Assembly (NCBI RefSeq): GCF_000284095.1
Contig: NC_017068.1
Coordinates: forward strand, 1,364,001 to 1,428,000
Length of the DNA: 64,000 nucleotides
Direction: 5' to 3'
Source: Selenomonas ruminantium subsp. lactilytica TAM6421
Lineage (GTDB): Bacteria; Bacillota; Negativicutes; Selenomonadales; Selenomonadaceae
Shown: in pieces, positions 48,072 through 56,841 of the stretch
Layout of the letters: every line of letters starts with the position of its first letter
Numbering within the stretch: position 1 is the stretch's first letter
Translations under genes and position numbers: made by a program
The notes under the pieces: generated by a model
The model's database searches: none
What the model was told of the DNA's origin: nothing
The model's input: only the letters and a program-made list of their open reading frames with translations

Positions 48072-49421
48072 ATGATAAAAGAGAGTAAATTACAGAAGTA
48101 TATAATCAACAGGCGTGTGGCTGAAAAGCACAGCCGAGAAGAATGGCTTGACGTTCAAAAACAGCATGATGTTAAATTCCCTAGTGATTATATGGAATTC
48201 ATTGATTCATATGGTGCCGGTGCGATAGATAACTTTCTTTGGATTCTTAGTCCGTGGACAGATAATGATAATTTAAATTTCTTTGTCAATATGAAGCAGT
48301 CGATGTGGGCTTATCACTATTTACATAAGGAGTCACCAGAAGACTATCCATTTGAGCTCTATCCTGCTGCAGAGGGACTCCTTCCATTTGGTTTGACAGA
48401 TAATGGTGATGAGTTATACTGGCAGAATGCAGATGACAATCCAAATTTGTGGAAGTTGATTATATATGAAAGTAGATCAACTGTATATTACGAATACAAT
48501 CTTTCCTTCACTGATTTTCTTGTAGGACTGTTCGTAGGAGATATTTCTTGTGAGATTTTACCAGAGGAATGGCCCAAGTACAAGAGAGTAATATTTATAC
48601 CATGTTTAGATGCTGCAGGAGAGGAAAAACAGAAATTGACCACTTTACTAAAAAAGGAATTGGATATGAATATCGAAAAGAACGAGGAAATATTAAAGAA
48701 TACATGCAAATTAAGAAATGAGTATGAAGTAGCGTTGTTTGAAAAAGCCATTGAGGAGATTTGTTCCACACAAAGAGCAGAGTATGTACTTAATTTATGT
48801 TCAGGCTTTGATGACGATACGGAAGATGAAGAGGTCATGTTTGGTCTCGTCCATGCCGTGGAGGAGCTAGGCGGAGATGATGGCCTGTATTGGACAGCTA
48901 TGGGGCTGGAGAGAATGTGGAGAAATAAAAAGTGGTGTAAGATACTGCTCTATAGGATACTTAACTCTGATGAGGATAGAATAAAATATCCGGAAGTGAT
49001 AAACAGGCTTCCTTGGCGGGAAAGAGACCGGAATATATCCTTATTAGCGGATATTCTCCATGAAGATAAAGAAATGTTTGCCGACAAGATAGATGAGGTT
49101 TTAAAAGATTGTTCTGTGGTCTATCAGATAAACAAGTACCCCAATGGTGAGATAATGGTTATTTATGACCAAAATGGAGCTGTATGGAATGGTGAACTGG
49201 ATACGATATATGAGTCAGATAATGGGCTGGAAGATGATGAAAGCGGTTACGAAGAATATCAGGCCTGTTTGTTTAAGGTTATAGAGATTATAAAACCTGG
49301 CAAGAACGGTATAAAGGTAAATGACTGGGTAGAAATAAGTCGTCTTAATCCGCCGGAACAGATTTTTGATTCAAAAGGCCTGCAAATATGGGGACAGTCA
49401 AGGGGGGATAGACAGTGCTAG
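48072..49421 (+). CDS. SUKH (SMI1/KNR4) protein with long C-terminus
   Basis: A 449-residue protein. The N-terminal about 190 residues form a SUKH domain: KFPSDYMEFIDSYGAGAIDN, LLPFGLTDNGDELYWQN and a final VGLFVGDI. The rest has helical stretches (AVEELGGDDGLYWTAMGLER) and a beta-rich end. The length is unusual for a single SUKH protein and suggests a fused second immunity module. It overlaps the next gene by 7 bases, so the two are linked. Confidence 0.78.
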   Translation: MIKESKLQKYIINRRVAEKHSREEWLDVQKQHDVKFPSDYMEFIDSYGAGAIDNFLWILSPWTDNDNLNFFVNMKQSMWAYHYLHKESPEDYPFELYPAAEGLLPFGLTDNGDELYWQNADDNPNLWKLIIYESRSTVYYEYNLSFTDFLVGLFVGDISCEILPEEWPKYKRVIFIPCLDAAGEEKQKLTTLLKKELDMNIEKNEEILKNTCKLRNEYEVALFEKAIEEICSTQRAEYVLNLCSGFDDDTEDEEVMFGLVHAVEELGGDDGLYWTAMGLERMWRNKKWCKILLYRILNSDEDRIKYPEVINRLPWRERDRNISLLADILHEDKEMFADKIDEVLKDCSVVYQINKYPNGEIMVIYDQNGAVWNGELDTIYESDNGLEDDESGYEEYQACLFKVIEIIKPGKNGIKVNDWVEISRLNPPEQIFDSKGLQIWGQSRGDRQC

Positions 49422-49720
49422 AACTAGAAAAGCGTGAAATAATCCTCCAAGGAATTGAAGCCGTTATAAAAGATATGGAAAACAGGTATTCATTTATAGA
49501 ATTGGAAGGCGGTAGTCTTAATCTGATATATGTGAGATACAAAAAGGCATATCAAATAATAAAAGAACACAAGGAAGACGATTCGGTAATTTATATAAAC
49601 GGTGGAATTCGTGCGTATTTGGACTCATATAGTGACTGGGATAATCCGTTGTTGGGTAAAATGGGAGATGTTGAGAAATTATATGATAAATACGTTATGA
49701 AACATCCGAAAACAAAATAA
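49415..49720 (+). CDS. Small protein coupled to the SUKH gene
   Basis: This 101-residue protein (EIILQGIEAVIKDMENRYSF at the start) is charged, alpha/beta in pattern and has no signal. It overlaps the SUKH gene by 7 bases; the GTG start follows GGGGGG. Its size and setting are those of an immunity protein. No family recognised. Confidence 0.5.
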   Translation: MLELEKREIILQGIEAVIKDMENRYSFIELEGGSLNLIYVRYKKAYQIIKEHKEDDSVIYINGGIRAYLDSYSDWDNPLLGKMGDVEKLYDKYVMKHPKTK

Positions 49721-49775
49721 TTATGCAGATGACTAATTCACAGATCACATATTGTGAAATGAGGGAGGGAAGAAT

Positions 49776-50294
49776 GTGAAAGAAAGCACCTTTCGATATT
49801 ACCCCAATATTTATGCAGATGAGGCGCTAGTTCATGCAGATGGTGTATGTCAGTGTTGTGGCAAGAATGTGCATGAATATATTGAATTTATGTACACCGA
49901 GGAGAAGGTTGACTGTATTTGCCTTCCGTGTATTCATGATGGCAGTGCAGCTATAAAATTTCAAGGGGAGTTTATTGCTGCAGCAGATTGGGTCAGCGAT
50001 TCGGCAAAGAGAGAAGAGCTCTTTCACAGAACGCCGGGCTACATATCCATTCAAGATGTGTACTGGCTGGCTTGTTGTGATGATTATTGTCAGTTTTTGC
50101 GCTATGTGGATGATATTAATGACCTGGATGAATTAGGATGCCAAGAGGAGTTGCTACAGGAATATGCACAGCGTAAAGATTCGCATCCTCTTGACTTTGT
50201 GCGGAAATACCTGCATCGGGATTGGGATGTGCGCGGCTATTTGTTTAAGTGCATGCATTGTGGGAAATATCATCTGTGGGTGGATGTAGATTAG
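49776..50294 (+). CDS. CbrC family protein
   Basis: A 172-residue protein of the CbrC (UPF0167) family: FRYYPN at the start, then two Cys pairs in VCQCCGKNVHEYIEF and CICLPCIHDGSAAIKF, ending with CMHCGKYHLWVD. The E. coli protein is linked to tolerance of a colicin. Four Cys pairs suggest zinc binding. It fits the immunity-array picture. ATG (GTG) start at 49776 follows GGAGGG. Confidence 0.85.
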   Translation: MKESTFRYYPNIYADEALVHADGVCQCCGKNVHEYIEFMYTEEKVDCICLPCIHDGSAAIKFQGEFIAAADWVSDSAKREELFHRTPGYISIQDVYWLACCDDYCQFLRYVDDINDLDELGCQEELLQEYAQRKDSHPLDFVRKYLHRDWDVRGYLFKCMHCGKYHLWVDVD

Positions 50295-50511
50295 CGGTCT
50301 ATTTCTGTTATATTATTGGCAAGACAGTATAATGATTCAGTTATTAAAGCGTTTGATTTCAAGATTTGACAATAAAGATTAAAGGAAATTGATCTTTTTG
50401 GACAAAGGATACAGAGTTCACGGAAAAAGTAAGGGGGACGGATAAGAATCTTACACACTGGGAAAGAATGCTTGTATGTTAATGTTATTATGAGAGAAGG
50501 TTAATGATTTT
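50295..50511. other. Gene-free stretch
   Basis: No open frame of note. It is AT-rich and contains no hairpin that I would call a terminator. A promoter for the next membrane protein is probably present near 50470-50500. Confidence 0.3.
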
Positions 50512-50844
50512 ATGGAAGATGCATGGAATAAAGCTGTAAATTGGCTCGGAAATAAAAAGTGGAGAGGTTACTGTTTTGGATTTATGTTTTCTTATATAGT
50601 ACAGGTTTTTACAATGGTGTTTAGGCGGGGAGATACATCTTGGCATGCTTTTGATCCGCTTAGATTATTAAACTTTGTTTTGGCTTATGTTATAGGGTTA
50701 ACATTATATGGTTCAGTTCATAAATACGATAAAGAGTATATGAAAAATAGAATGATGAATGTGTTCATAGCTTTGGGAATAATCATCTTCCTTGCTGTTG
50801 TTATAGATTTAAATAGTCATTTAGGTGTGCTTGAATGGCTATAA
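50512..50844 (+). CDS. Small membrane protein
   Basis: This 110-residue protein has three membrane segments (about 20-38, 50-68, 83-104) separated by short loops with GDTSWHAFDPLRLL between the first two. The AT content is high, unlike the mating genes. It could be an immunity protein against a pore-forming toxin; nothing shows this directly. Confidence 0.5.
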   Translation: MEDAWNKAVNWLGNKKWRGYCFGFMFSYIVQVFTMVFRRGDTSWHAFDPLRLLNFVLAYVIGLTLYGSVHKYDKEYMKNRMMNVFIALGIIIFLAVVIDLNSHLGVLEWL

Positions 50845-50951
50845 TTGCTAAAAAGTTAAATCACCATAATGAATTCTAATGAGAATTTAAAAAACTTATG
50901 TTATTATAACCTCGTTATTTATTATTATAGCTGAAGAGGGAGGTTTATGTT

Positions 50952-51227
50952 ATGGAATTAAGTGAATTGTGCTTCGAAGATAGAATAGCAGCTAAGCGTG
51001 ATGCTGAAATTCGTAATGATTGGTCTGCAACTTTAGGTTCTGGAAAAAGAATAGAAGATATATCTGCAGATATTGGCTGGGCTTTCACGGATGAAGATAT
51101 TAAGGAATTGGCATGGTTGCACAAAGAGTGTATACATCGAAAGAAAATTGAGCAGTTGCTGATAGAATGTAATTTTGTTTCTGTAGCATTTGACCTTAGA
51201 GATGGAAGATACATTGAATATTTCTAG
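50952..51227 (+). CDS. Small soluble protein, immunity-like
   Basis: This 91-residue product (MELSELCFEDRIAAKRDAEI at the start) is mainly helical and charged, with no signal. GGGAGG lies upstream of ATG 50952. Next gene begins 24 bases after it. No family recognised; the setting among SUKH, DUF1266 and CbrC genes suggests an immunity role. Confidence 0.5.
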   Translation: MELSELCFEDRIAAKRDAEIRNDWSATLGSGKRIEDISADIGWAFTDEDIKELAWLHKECIHRKKIEQLLIECNFVSVAFDLRDGRYIEYF

Positions 51228-51251
51228 GAATAATTGAGGGGGGAATATTGC

Positions 51252-51626
51252 GTGATTATAAGTATAGACCGTGACGGTGTTTGCATGGGTGATGATGCCA
51301 TGGATCATCGGAGAGAAATTACTATAGATGATAATGCAACAGCTCGTGATTTGTTGAATAAGTTGCTGGAAATTGACTATCTGCCGGATCTTACCGATGC
51401 CATTTGGTATACATGGAGCTCTGATGCCAGTTGTCTTATAGCATGGTCTTGCAAGAAGAAAAAAGTCATAGCTGAGGTGCGAGATAAACTACTTGAAAAA
51501 GATAATAACAAGTCAGGGTATTACTTCGTTCATCTTTGGAAACAGGATTTGCAGATCCTAAAGGAATATATAAAAGAAACACCTGGCATTTGGTATGACA
51601 AAGATTACTTTGGTGGTCGTTTATAA
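51252..51626 (+). CDS. Small soluble protein, immunity-like
   Basis: A 124-residue alpha/beta protein with IISIDRDGVCMGDDAMDH near its start and LPDLTDAIWYTWSSDASCLI in the middle. GTG 51252 is used because GGGGGGAA lies 7 bases upstream; a TTG at 51234 precedes that site. Family not recognised. Confidence 0.5.
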   Translation: MIISIDRDGVCMGDDAMDHRREITIDDNATARDLLNKLLEIDYLPDLTDAIWYTWSSDASCLIAWSCKKKKVIAEVRDKLLEKDNNKSGYYFVHLWKQDLQILKEYIKETPGIWYDKDYFGGRL

Positions 51627-51655
51627 GTGCTGGCAGATGAATGGGAGAGTAGCAA

Positions 51656-52048
51656 TTGGACGAATTGTTAGCTATAAAACTGAAACCACGAAATGGTGGA
51701 GGTATTATTATTGATAAAGCTGATGTGGAGAGCATATACTTCGGGGATGTGGTAGAATGCATCTTGTTTAAGAATAATGAACTTACCCGCTGTAAGAAAG
51801 CTAAACAAGTATTGATTCAATTGAAAAATAGTGCGGATAAGTACGGTAGTGGAAAAATAAGTGTATTTGAGAGACTTTGTAGTGAAAGAAATTTGTATAG
51901 CGTAGAATTGTTGCATGATGAAATAATTGAAGAAATTCTGTTGCCATATAAGCGCATAAATGGTATAGAAACCAATATAATGGAAAAACATGAGTTTAAT
52001 AATGGGCTGAAAATTAAATTCAGTGAAAAATATGGAATGGAGAGGTAA
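51656..52048 (+). CDS. Small soluble protein, immunity-like
   Basis: This 130-residue charged protein (MDELLAIKLKPRNGGGIIID, then VFERLCSERNLYSVELLHDE) starts with TTG after GGGAGAG and ends at the base before the next gene. It lies at the end of the AT-rich run and is probably co-transcribed with the secreted protein that follows. Family not recognised. Confidence 0.5.
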   Translation: MDELLAIKLKPRNGGGIIIDKADVESIYFGDVVECILFKNNELTRCKKAKQVLIQLKNSADKYGSGKISVFERLCSERNLYSVELLHDEIIEEILLPYKRINGIETNIMEKHEFNNGLKIKFSEKYGMER

Positions 52049-52567
52049 ATGAGGAAAAGTATTTGCTTGGCTATTATGATTGTAGGCATGTTGATGACTA
52101 CGGCATATGCTGCGAAATGGAGCAGTTTGAATGTACCAATGAAGGAAGGCCGCGATGCTATGATTGCCCAGTCATATGAGTCTGATAGAATGAAAGTTCT
52201 TACGAGTTATGACAGGAATAAGCTATATGGAATATACTTTTGGAGACATGAATTCTATTCCAGGCCGGAAGATGGAGAGGGACAGATAAATTACCGTATA
52301 TATTTGTCCTTTCTGGATATGAAAAAGAAGCCGTGGGTAATTTATGACTCCTTATTGTATACCAAGGTGTGGTTTAATAGTTCCATAACGGAATCTAATC
52401 CGCATTGGGTAAATCGTGGCAAAGTTACAGCGGACAATCCTGATAATGAGAAAATAGCTAAGCAAGTGGTTGCTCAGGCTAATAAGCTGGTCAAGCAGGA
52501 TAGGATCACAGGCAGAAACGTCCCTATCGATTTGAAGACTGTCAAGGTGCCAGATGATATGAAATGA
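52049..52567 (+). CDS. Secreted protein of unknown function
   Basis: This 172-residue protein has a signal peptide with cleavage after AYA near residue 21. The mature part is rich in Tyr, Trp and Arg (LYGIYFWRHEFYSRPEDG), and its general look is like the other small exported proteins of this window. It directly follows the preceding gene without a gap. A terminator lies 70 bases downstream. Confidence 0.6.
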   Translation: MRKSICLAIMIVGMLMTTAYAAKWSSLNVPMKEGRDAMIAQSYESDRMKVLTSYDRNKLYGIYFWRHEFYSRPEDGEGQINYRIYLSFLDMKKKPWVIYDSLLYTKVWFNSSITESNPHWVNRGKVTADNPDNEKIAKQVVAQANKLVKQDRITGRNVPIDLKTVKVPDDMK

Positions 52568-52569
52568 TG

Positions 52570-52621
52570 TGTAATGAAACAATGAGTTAATGCTTGTAAT
52601 ACAGGTGCAATGATTTGTAAT
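52570..52621. repeat. Three TGTAAT boxes (21- and 25-base steps)
   Basis: TGTAAT starts at 52570, 52595 and 52616. The outer two are again exactly 46 bases apart, as at 1844/1890 and 54754/54800, and the last lies in GCAATGATTTGTAATGG. No structured leader or minus-strand start codon follows here. Confidence 0.4.
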
Positions 52622-52637
52622 GGTTAGCGCTTGTTTG

Positions 52638-52664
52638 AGCCCTGCGATAATGCAGGGCTTTTTC
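52638..52664. terminator. Terminator between convergent genes
   Basis: AGCCCTGC and GCAGGGCT form an 8-bp stem with a 6-base loop, followed by TTTTC on the plus strand. It closes the immunity-like run. Confidence 0.75.
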
Positions 52665-52675
52665 ATTACTAAAAT

Positions 52676-53335
52676 TTAGTATTGGTCTTGTTCGCTGACA
52701 TATTCCCAAGGTTGTATATTGATGCAGTTGTCATCGCCAATATCAAGGTCATCGAGTAGTTCCAGCAGGTCGTTGGTATCGGATGTCAATTTATCCGGGA
52801 AGGCTTTTAAGAGTCCCTGACGCAGGTAATCTTCCGTGACATCGTATTCAAAAAAGCTATCGGAAAAGATTGTTCCCTTGAGCGACTGCGGGAGAGCCTC
52901 CGGATTATCTATAAATACGTCCACAAAGTATTTGCCCACATAGCTGGAATCGTTGGTCTGATAGATTCCGTTGCCGCATTCCTCTGCAGTATATAAAAGG
53001 GTAACACCCGGGGAGATGTTATCTATGATTTCCAGCCACATGGCCAGCATGGGAGACCAGGCGGTCTCGGTCTTCAGGATGAAAAAATACCGTTCACCAC
53101 TGTCATCGTAGGCCTCCGGTTCATCCGGCCAATAGGTTATTTGGCCACGGCATTTGAAATTATCTGTGTCCAGACCAGCACGTTCCAGAAATGTTCCCAG
53201 CCAGTAATTTTTGTTAAACTGGTAGGGTTTCTGTTCAAAGGTAAGATATTTCTGGTCATCAATAAAATTGTACAGCTTGTAGATGGCTTCCTTATTGCCA
53301 GCGAATTCAATAGAGGTTTGGCACCAGTTCGGCAT
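52676..53335 (-). CDS. Api92-like protein (MPNWC family)
   Basis: This 219-residue protein begins MPNWCQTSIEFAGN, the hallmark of the Api92-like, ferredoxin-fold proteins found on plasmids, phages and conjugative elements. Further pieces are KTETAWSPMLAMWLEI and the acidic ending. The function is unknown. ATG 53335 is chosen because AAAGGA lies 9 bases upstream. It is the last gene of a minus-strand group with the SSB gene and is typical of the leading region that enters the recipient first. Confidence 0.75.
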   Translation of the reverse strand: MPNWCQTSIEFAGNKEAIYKLYNFIDDQKYLTFEQKPYQFNKNYWLGTFLERAGLDTDNFKCRGQITYWPDEPEAYDDSGERYFFILKTETAWSPMLAMWLEIIDNISPGVTLLYTAEECGNGIYQTNDSSYVGKYFVDVFIDNPEALPQSLKGTIFSDSFFEYDVTEDYLRQGLLKAFPDKLTSDTNDLLELLDDLDIGDDNCINIQPWEYVSEQDQY

Positions 53336-53374
53336 AATTATCAATCCTTTCATGTGTAAGCAGATAGAATATCA

Positions 53375-53854
53375 TCAGGCAGTCTTGGCTGCCGTAAGTC
53401 CCATATGTTTGGCGTAATACGGTAAATGGGTATAACGGCTGTTATGCATGAGCTTATCATGGAGTTCCTTTTCGGAAATATCCTGCCAGCGCCCATGTCC
53501 TTCACTATAGGCTTCCAAAACGCTAAGGCCAGCAGGGGTGAGGATTTTTACTTCAAAGATGTTAGTCCCGTCGTGATGGAAGGTGCGGATAAACAAGTGG
53601 CCGTTATCATCATAGATTTCTACATCGTCAGCGCTCTCCAGCAGTTTTGATAGCAGCAGGTTAATAATGCCCGCTTTGCCAGCGGGGAATGTCCCGTTCC
53701 AGCATCCCACTGTGCCCTGCATAATTACCTGTCCTTCGGTAGGCTGGCGGCGGAAGTAATTGAGAAGCTGATTCTTTTCAAACTGCCATGATTCATAGCC
53801 ATCATCGGGATTATCAAGATAATCCCAGCTGTTAAAAATCGTAATTTTACTCAT
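53375..53854 (-). CDS. Protein of unknown function in the SSB operon
   Basis: This 159-residue soluble protein begins MSKITIFNSWDYLDNPDDGY and has TVGCWNGTFPAGKAGIINLL in the middle, with a C-terminal helical part (RWQDISEKELHDKLMHN). It lies between the SSB and Api92-like genes on the same strand, a usual company on conjugative elements. A good AGGGAGG-type site precedes ATG 53854. Family not recognised. Confidence 0.55.
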   Translation of the reverse strand: MSKITIFNSWDYLDNPDDGYESWQFEKNQLLNYFRRQPTEGQVIMQGTVGCWNGTFPAGKAGIINLLLSKLLESADDVEIYDDNGHLFIRTFHHDGTNIFEVKILTPAGLSVLEAYSEGHGRWQDISEKELHDKLMHNSRYTHLPYYAKHMGLTAAKTA

Positions 53855-53929
53855 AAGATTTCCCTCCTTGCCCCCTGTACTTAAGCAGGGGGCTATTTGT
53901 GTATAGATGTGTATAGAATTAACGGCTTT

Positions 53930-54307
53930 TCATTTCGTGTCGGATGGGGCAGTAGTAGCGTCAGTACCAGTAGAAGCAGATTTAGGACTTAAAAAGTCGA
54001 TTCTGCTTACGATTACCCCGACATCAAAGCGGCGGTTGCCATCCTTGTCTGTCCAGCGTTTGGGCTGAAGCCTGCCGTGTATCCCTACTTTTGGGCCCTT
54101 ATGCAGGTTCTCGGACATGGCTTCAGCAAGTTTGTTGAAGGCTGTCACGGGGATGTAATTAGGGGCTGGCTTTTTGTTGGACTTTTTGGATATGCGCTGA
54201 TTTACCGCTACGAAAACCGTGGCGACCATCGTAAGACGGTTATTCTTTTCGTAGATGTTGAAATAGACATCGCTGGCAAGATTGCCGATAAAACATACCT
54301 TATTCAT
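53930..54307 (-). CDS. ssb: Single-stranded DNA-binding protein
   Basis: A 125-residue OB-fold protein. MNKVCFIGNLASDV is the standard SSB opening, NYIPVTAFNKLAE and KVGIHGRLQPKRWTDKDG are the DNA-binding strands, and a short Ser/Thr-rich tail follows. The acidic tip (DDDIPF-like) of chromosomal SSB is missing, so partner binding may differ. Plasmid SSB covers the entering strand and dampens SOS. ATG 54307 follows AGGTGATATTC; three further residues upstream are possible. Confidence 0.88.
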   Translation of the reverse strand: MNKVCFIGNLASDVYFNIYEKNNRLTMVATVFVAVNQRISKKSNKKPAPNYIPVTAFNKLAEAMSENLHKGPKVGIHGRLQPKRWTDKDGNRRFDVGVIVSRIDFLSPKSASTGTDATTAPSDTK

Positions 54308-54320
54308 GAATATCACCTCT

Positions 54321-54587
54321 TTAGTAGATGGAGCGGCTCAGGATGATGCCGTATTTTATGAGCTCATTGGCTGACATGGGGTTATCCAAGAGAATAGATT
54401 TTCGTACCTTGTCGAGGTCTTGTGACTCGATTTCCACACCGCCTGAACTAAGTTCCAGCATGATGTGGCTCAAAAGAGCATTCCTGCCTGCTTTTGTGTC
54501 TGTATAGACCTCTTCACTGCATAAGGCTGACATTGAGCCAGTGCTCTTCATGAGGTTGCAGTTATAAAATTCATAGCCGATTTTCAT
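54321..54587 (-). CDS. Small domain, paralogue of the histone-tail protein
   Basis: This 88-residue protein (MKIGYEFYNCNLMKSTGSMS at the start) corresponds along its length to residues 58-142 of the product of 4538-4966. Shared positions include NCN, SM, EV-(F/Y)-x-D, AGR-x-ALL, a Gly before V, IL, and a late YG. It lacks the Lys/Ala tail. ATG 54587 is preceded by AAAGGAG and by structured leader copy B; the SSB gene follows 13 bases later. The frame is open further upstream but would run through the leader. A role in DNA handling during transfer is inferred from neighbours. Confidence 0.65.
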   Translation of the reverse strand: MKIGYEFYNCNLMKSTGSMSALCSEEVYTDTKAGRNALLSHIMLELSSGGVEIESQDLDKVRKSILLDNPMSANELIKYGIILSRSIY

Positions 54588-54747
54588 GTTGACTCCTTTC
54601 TGGGGATGCCTGCCCCGTCGCAAAATTTCTTTTTTTGACAGCCATGAAATATAGCCAGAGGGAGAAGGGGGCAAGGACACGCTTCAGCGTGGCGCAGCTT
54701 TCCTTGAGCACTTCGACCGGAGGCTGTATCATGTGCAGGCAAAAAAA
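54588..54747 (-). promoter_or_regulatory. Structured 5' leader (copy B)
   Basis: On the minus strand U7-G (54740-54747) can pair with C-A7 (54630-54637). Inside are CAAGGA/UCCUUG (54672-54677 with 54701-54706) enclosing a CACGC-UGAA-GCGUG hairpin and a possible ACAGCC/GGCUGU helix. The last hairpin is GGGGCAGGCAUCCCC (54602-54616), just before AAAGGAG. The order and spacing equal copy A at 1671-1837, with other bases in the helices but pairing kept. It precedes the small-domain gene and the SSB operon. Confidence 0.6.
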
Positions 54748-54753
54748 GAGAGT

Positions 54754-54805
54754 TGTAATCCATGATTTTTGGAGTTTCTGCAGTGTCTGAGGGATGGTTT
54801 GTAAT
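54754..54805 (-). repeat. Paired ATTACA boxes, 46-nt spacing (copy B)
   Basis: TGTAAT on the plus strand starts at 54754 and 54800, 46 bases apart, the distant box being within CATTACAAACCAT (minus). The distance from this pair to the U7 run of the leader is also identical to copy A. A candidate promoter/operator. Confidence 0.45.
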
Positions 54806-54893
54806 GCTTGTTGCGATTCTGTGTTATTTTACCGGTTTAGCGGTAGGTAAACTGTAATCAGATATAGCTGAGTTTTTGGAGGAGGGAAAGAAG

Positions 54894-55046
54894 ATGTGTG
54901 AAAAGGCGAATAAGCCGGAAGGTCTGGATATTGAGCTCTATGGACAGCGGTGTCAGGAACTGGATTGGCTTACGGCAGAAGAGAAAGAACGGCTTATGAA
55001 TGGGGAGAGGGAAAAGGAGATGACGGAAGATGGCCTGGCAAAGTGA
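54894..55046 (+). CDS. Very small acidic protein before ardC
   Basis: This 50-residue product (MCEKANKPEGLDIELYGQRC at the start) is rich in Glu. GGAGGAGGG lies 8 bases upstream of ATG 54894, and its 3' end overlaps the ArdC gene by 17 bases, which supports real coupled translation. It is divergent from the SSB operon. Family not recognised. Confidence 0.6.
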   Translation: MCEKANKPEGLDIELYGQRCQELDWLTAEEKERLMNGEREKEMTEDGLAK

Positions 55047-56298
55047 CAAGCTGAAGGACGCGCATAAGGAAATGGTAGAAGCGATTATCCATGATATGGA
55101 AGAAGGTAAGGTGTTTTTCTGGGATAGCCAGCATTTTGGCAGGCCTCCGCGCAATATATGCTCAGAGGTAAAAAACGGCAGAGAAACAAGGCGCTATCAC
55201 GGGAAGAACAATTTCATCCTGAGCGTGACTGCCATGGCGAAAGGCTATAAGGACAGCCGCTGGGGAACATATGAGACCATAAAAAATGCCGGTGGTCAGG
55301 TAAAGAAGGGCGAAAAGGCCACATTGATTGAACTGTGGGTATGGGATAAGCCTGTTCGTCATAAAAATCCCAAAACGGGCAAGTGGGAAACGGTTTATAA
55401 GAAAGATGACAAAGGAAATTATCTGCTGGATTATAACGGCAAGAAGATTCCAAAGACAGTCCATCTGGATGTTCCCATTGTCAAAGGGATTCCTGTGTTT
55501 AATGCAGAACAGGCGGATGGCCTGCCCCCGGAACATGAAATCGTTGTAAATCTAGCAGACCGGCAGGCGCAAATGGAGCGTATTATTGCCGGGAGTGAGG
55601 CTCCGGTGTATTTTGACCAAACAAACAGGAATTACTACAGTCCTGACCGAGATGAAATCCATGTGATGAAAGCCGAAGATTTCAAGCATATGTCCGGCTA
55701 TTATTCCACGGTGATTCATGAGATTGCTCATAGCACCGGAGCTGAGAGCAGGCTGAAGCGGGATGGGATAATAAAAGGCGGTGGTTTTGGCTCGGAAAGC
55801 TATGCCAAAGAAGAATTGGTGGCAGAGCTGTCATCGCTCTTTATCGCCCAGGAATATGATCTGAAATTTGATGATGCCCATTATGAAAACCATGCGGCCT
55901 ATCTCCAGAGCTGGATTGCCGTACTGAAAGATAATCCGGATGAGTTGTATAAGGCAGCCGAACAGGCAGAAAAAGCAGTGGACTACATCAAGGAGCATAT
56001 GTTGGAGAAAAAGAAAGGGCAGGCTGTGGCAGAAGAGCGCAGTGAATATAAATATTATCTGGATCAAAGACCGGTAAGTATCGGCGCGGTGCCCAATGGT
56101 TTCATCCGCTTTGATGAAGAAGATAAAGGCGGCAGATATGGTGCTATCTATTACGGAGGCAAACTTACCGATAAGCAGGTAGCTGACTATGAGCTTAGGC
56201 CTGCCAAGCAGGAAAAGAGCGTGGTCAGGAAGCTGAATCCCAAGGAAAAACTGGCAGCAGAAATCCGGGAAGATAAGGCAGCTGCGATAGGGAGGTGA
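55030..56298 (+). CDS. ardC: ArdC-type antirestriction protein with zincin domain
   Basis: A 422-residue protein. The N-terminal ArdC domain (WGTYETIKNAGGQVKKGEKA, then ELWVWDKP) is followed by a zinc metallopeptidase domain with HEIAH near residue 227 and the downstream Glu in KEELVAELSS. The last about 80 residues (YYLDQRPVSIGAVPNGFIRF) form a further domain seen in large mobile-element proteins. ArdC binds single-stranded DNA and protects the incoming strand from restriction. It overlaps the small gene upstream by 17 bases and leads a plus-strand operon. Confidence 0.88.
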   Translation: MAWQSDKLKDAHKEMVEAIIHDMEEGKVFFWDSQHFGRPPRNICSEVKNGRETRRYHGKNNFILSVTAMAKGYKDSRWGTYETIKNAGGQVKKGEKATLIELWVWDKPVRHKNPKTGKWETVYKKDDKGNYLLDYNGKKIPKTVHLDVPIVKGIPVFNAEQADGLPPEHEIVVNLADRQAQMERIIAGSEAPVYFDQTNRNYYSPDRDEIHVMKAEDFKHMSGYYSTVIHEIAHSTGAESRLKRDGIIKGGGFGSESYAKEELVAELSSLFIAQEYDLKFDDAHYENHAAYLQSWIAVLKDNPDELYKAAEQAEKAVDYIKEHMLEKKKGQAVAEERSEYKYYLDQRPVSIGAVPNGFIRFDEEDKGGRYGAIYYGGKLTDKQVADYELRPAKQEKSVVRKLNPKEKLAAEIREDKAAAIGR

Positions 56299-56303
56299 CA
56301 GTG

Positions 56304-56840
56304 ATGGACATCATGTTTCAGCGAAAGGGCGGGCCGTATACCATCAAGGTGCAGGAAGAAGCGCTGGCGGTCAGTCATAGCGTGGTGGCAGGCGATAAGG
56401 TTCTGGAGACGTTCAAGCATGAGGTAAAACCTGGCTATGATGAAGAGGAGCGCTCCTTTTCCTATGTGGCTGCGCTGGATTATGTGGCAGAAACTTTGGT
56501 GAAGAAGTCGCCGGAAATGTTTGATCTGAAGGCGTATCAGCAGGAGTACTATGCCCCAGAAAAGCAGTCCCTTAGTGTATGGCTGAAGGCAACACCAGAA
56601 TCTTTAGCCAGGATTACGGGCCAGAAACTGGCTGACAGAAAGGAGCTGGAGGAAATATATGCTGACCGGGGCGTGAACGTAAAGCTGGACAGCAGGTATA
56701 AGGATGCGTCAAAATTTCACCTGACAGCTGCGCTGCTCTGTGAAAAGTCTGGGAATGAACAGATGACCTCGGATCCGAAAAAGAAGCTCCTGAAGGATAT
56801 GGAGATAATCTCGGCAAAAGGTATGGCAAGGGGAGAATAG
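56304..56840 (+). CDS. Protein of unknown function in the ardC operon
   Basis: This 178-residue soluble protein (MDIMFQRKGGPYTIKVQEEA at the start) has an alpha/beta pattern and a Lys/Glu-rich C-terminus. ATG 56304 is preceded by GGGAGG. It is 5 bases after ardC and 1 base before the next small gene, so they are surely co-transcribed. I do not recognise the family. Confidence 0.55.
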   Translation: MDIMFQRKGGPYTIKVQEEALAVSHSVVAGDKVLETFKHEVKPGYDEEERSFSYVAALDYVAETLVKKSPEMFDLKAYQQEYYAPEKQSLSVWLKATPESLARITGQKLADRKELEEIYADRGVNVKLDSRYKDASKFHLTAALLCEKSGNEQMTSDPKKKLLKDMEIISAKGMARGE

Positions 56841-56841
56841 T

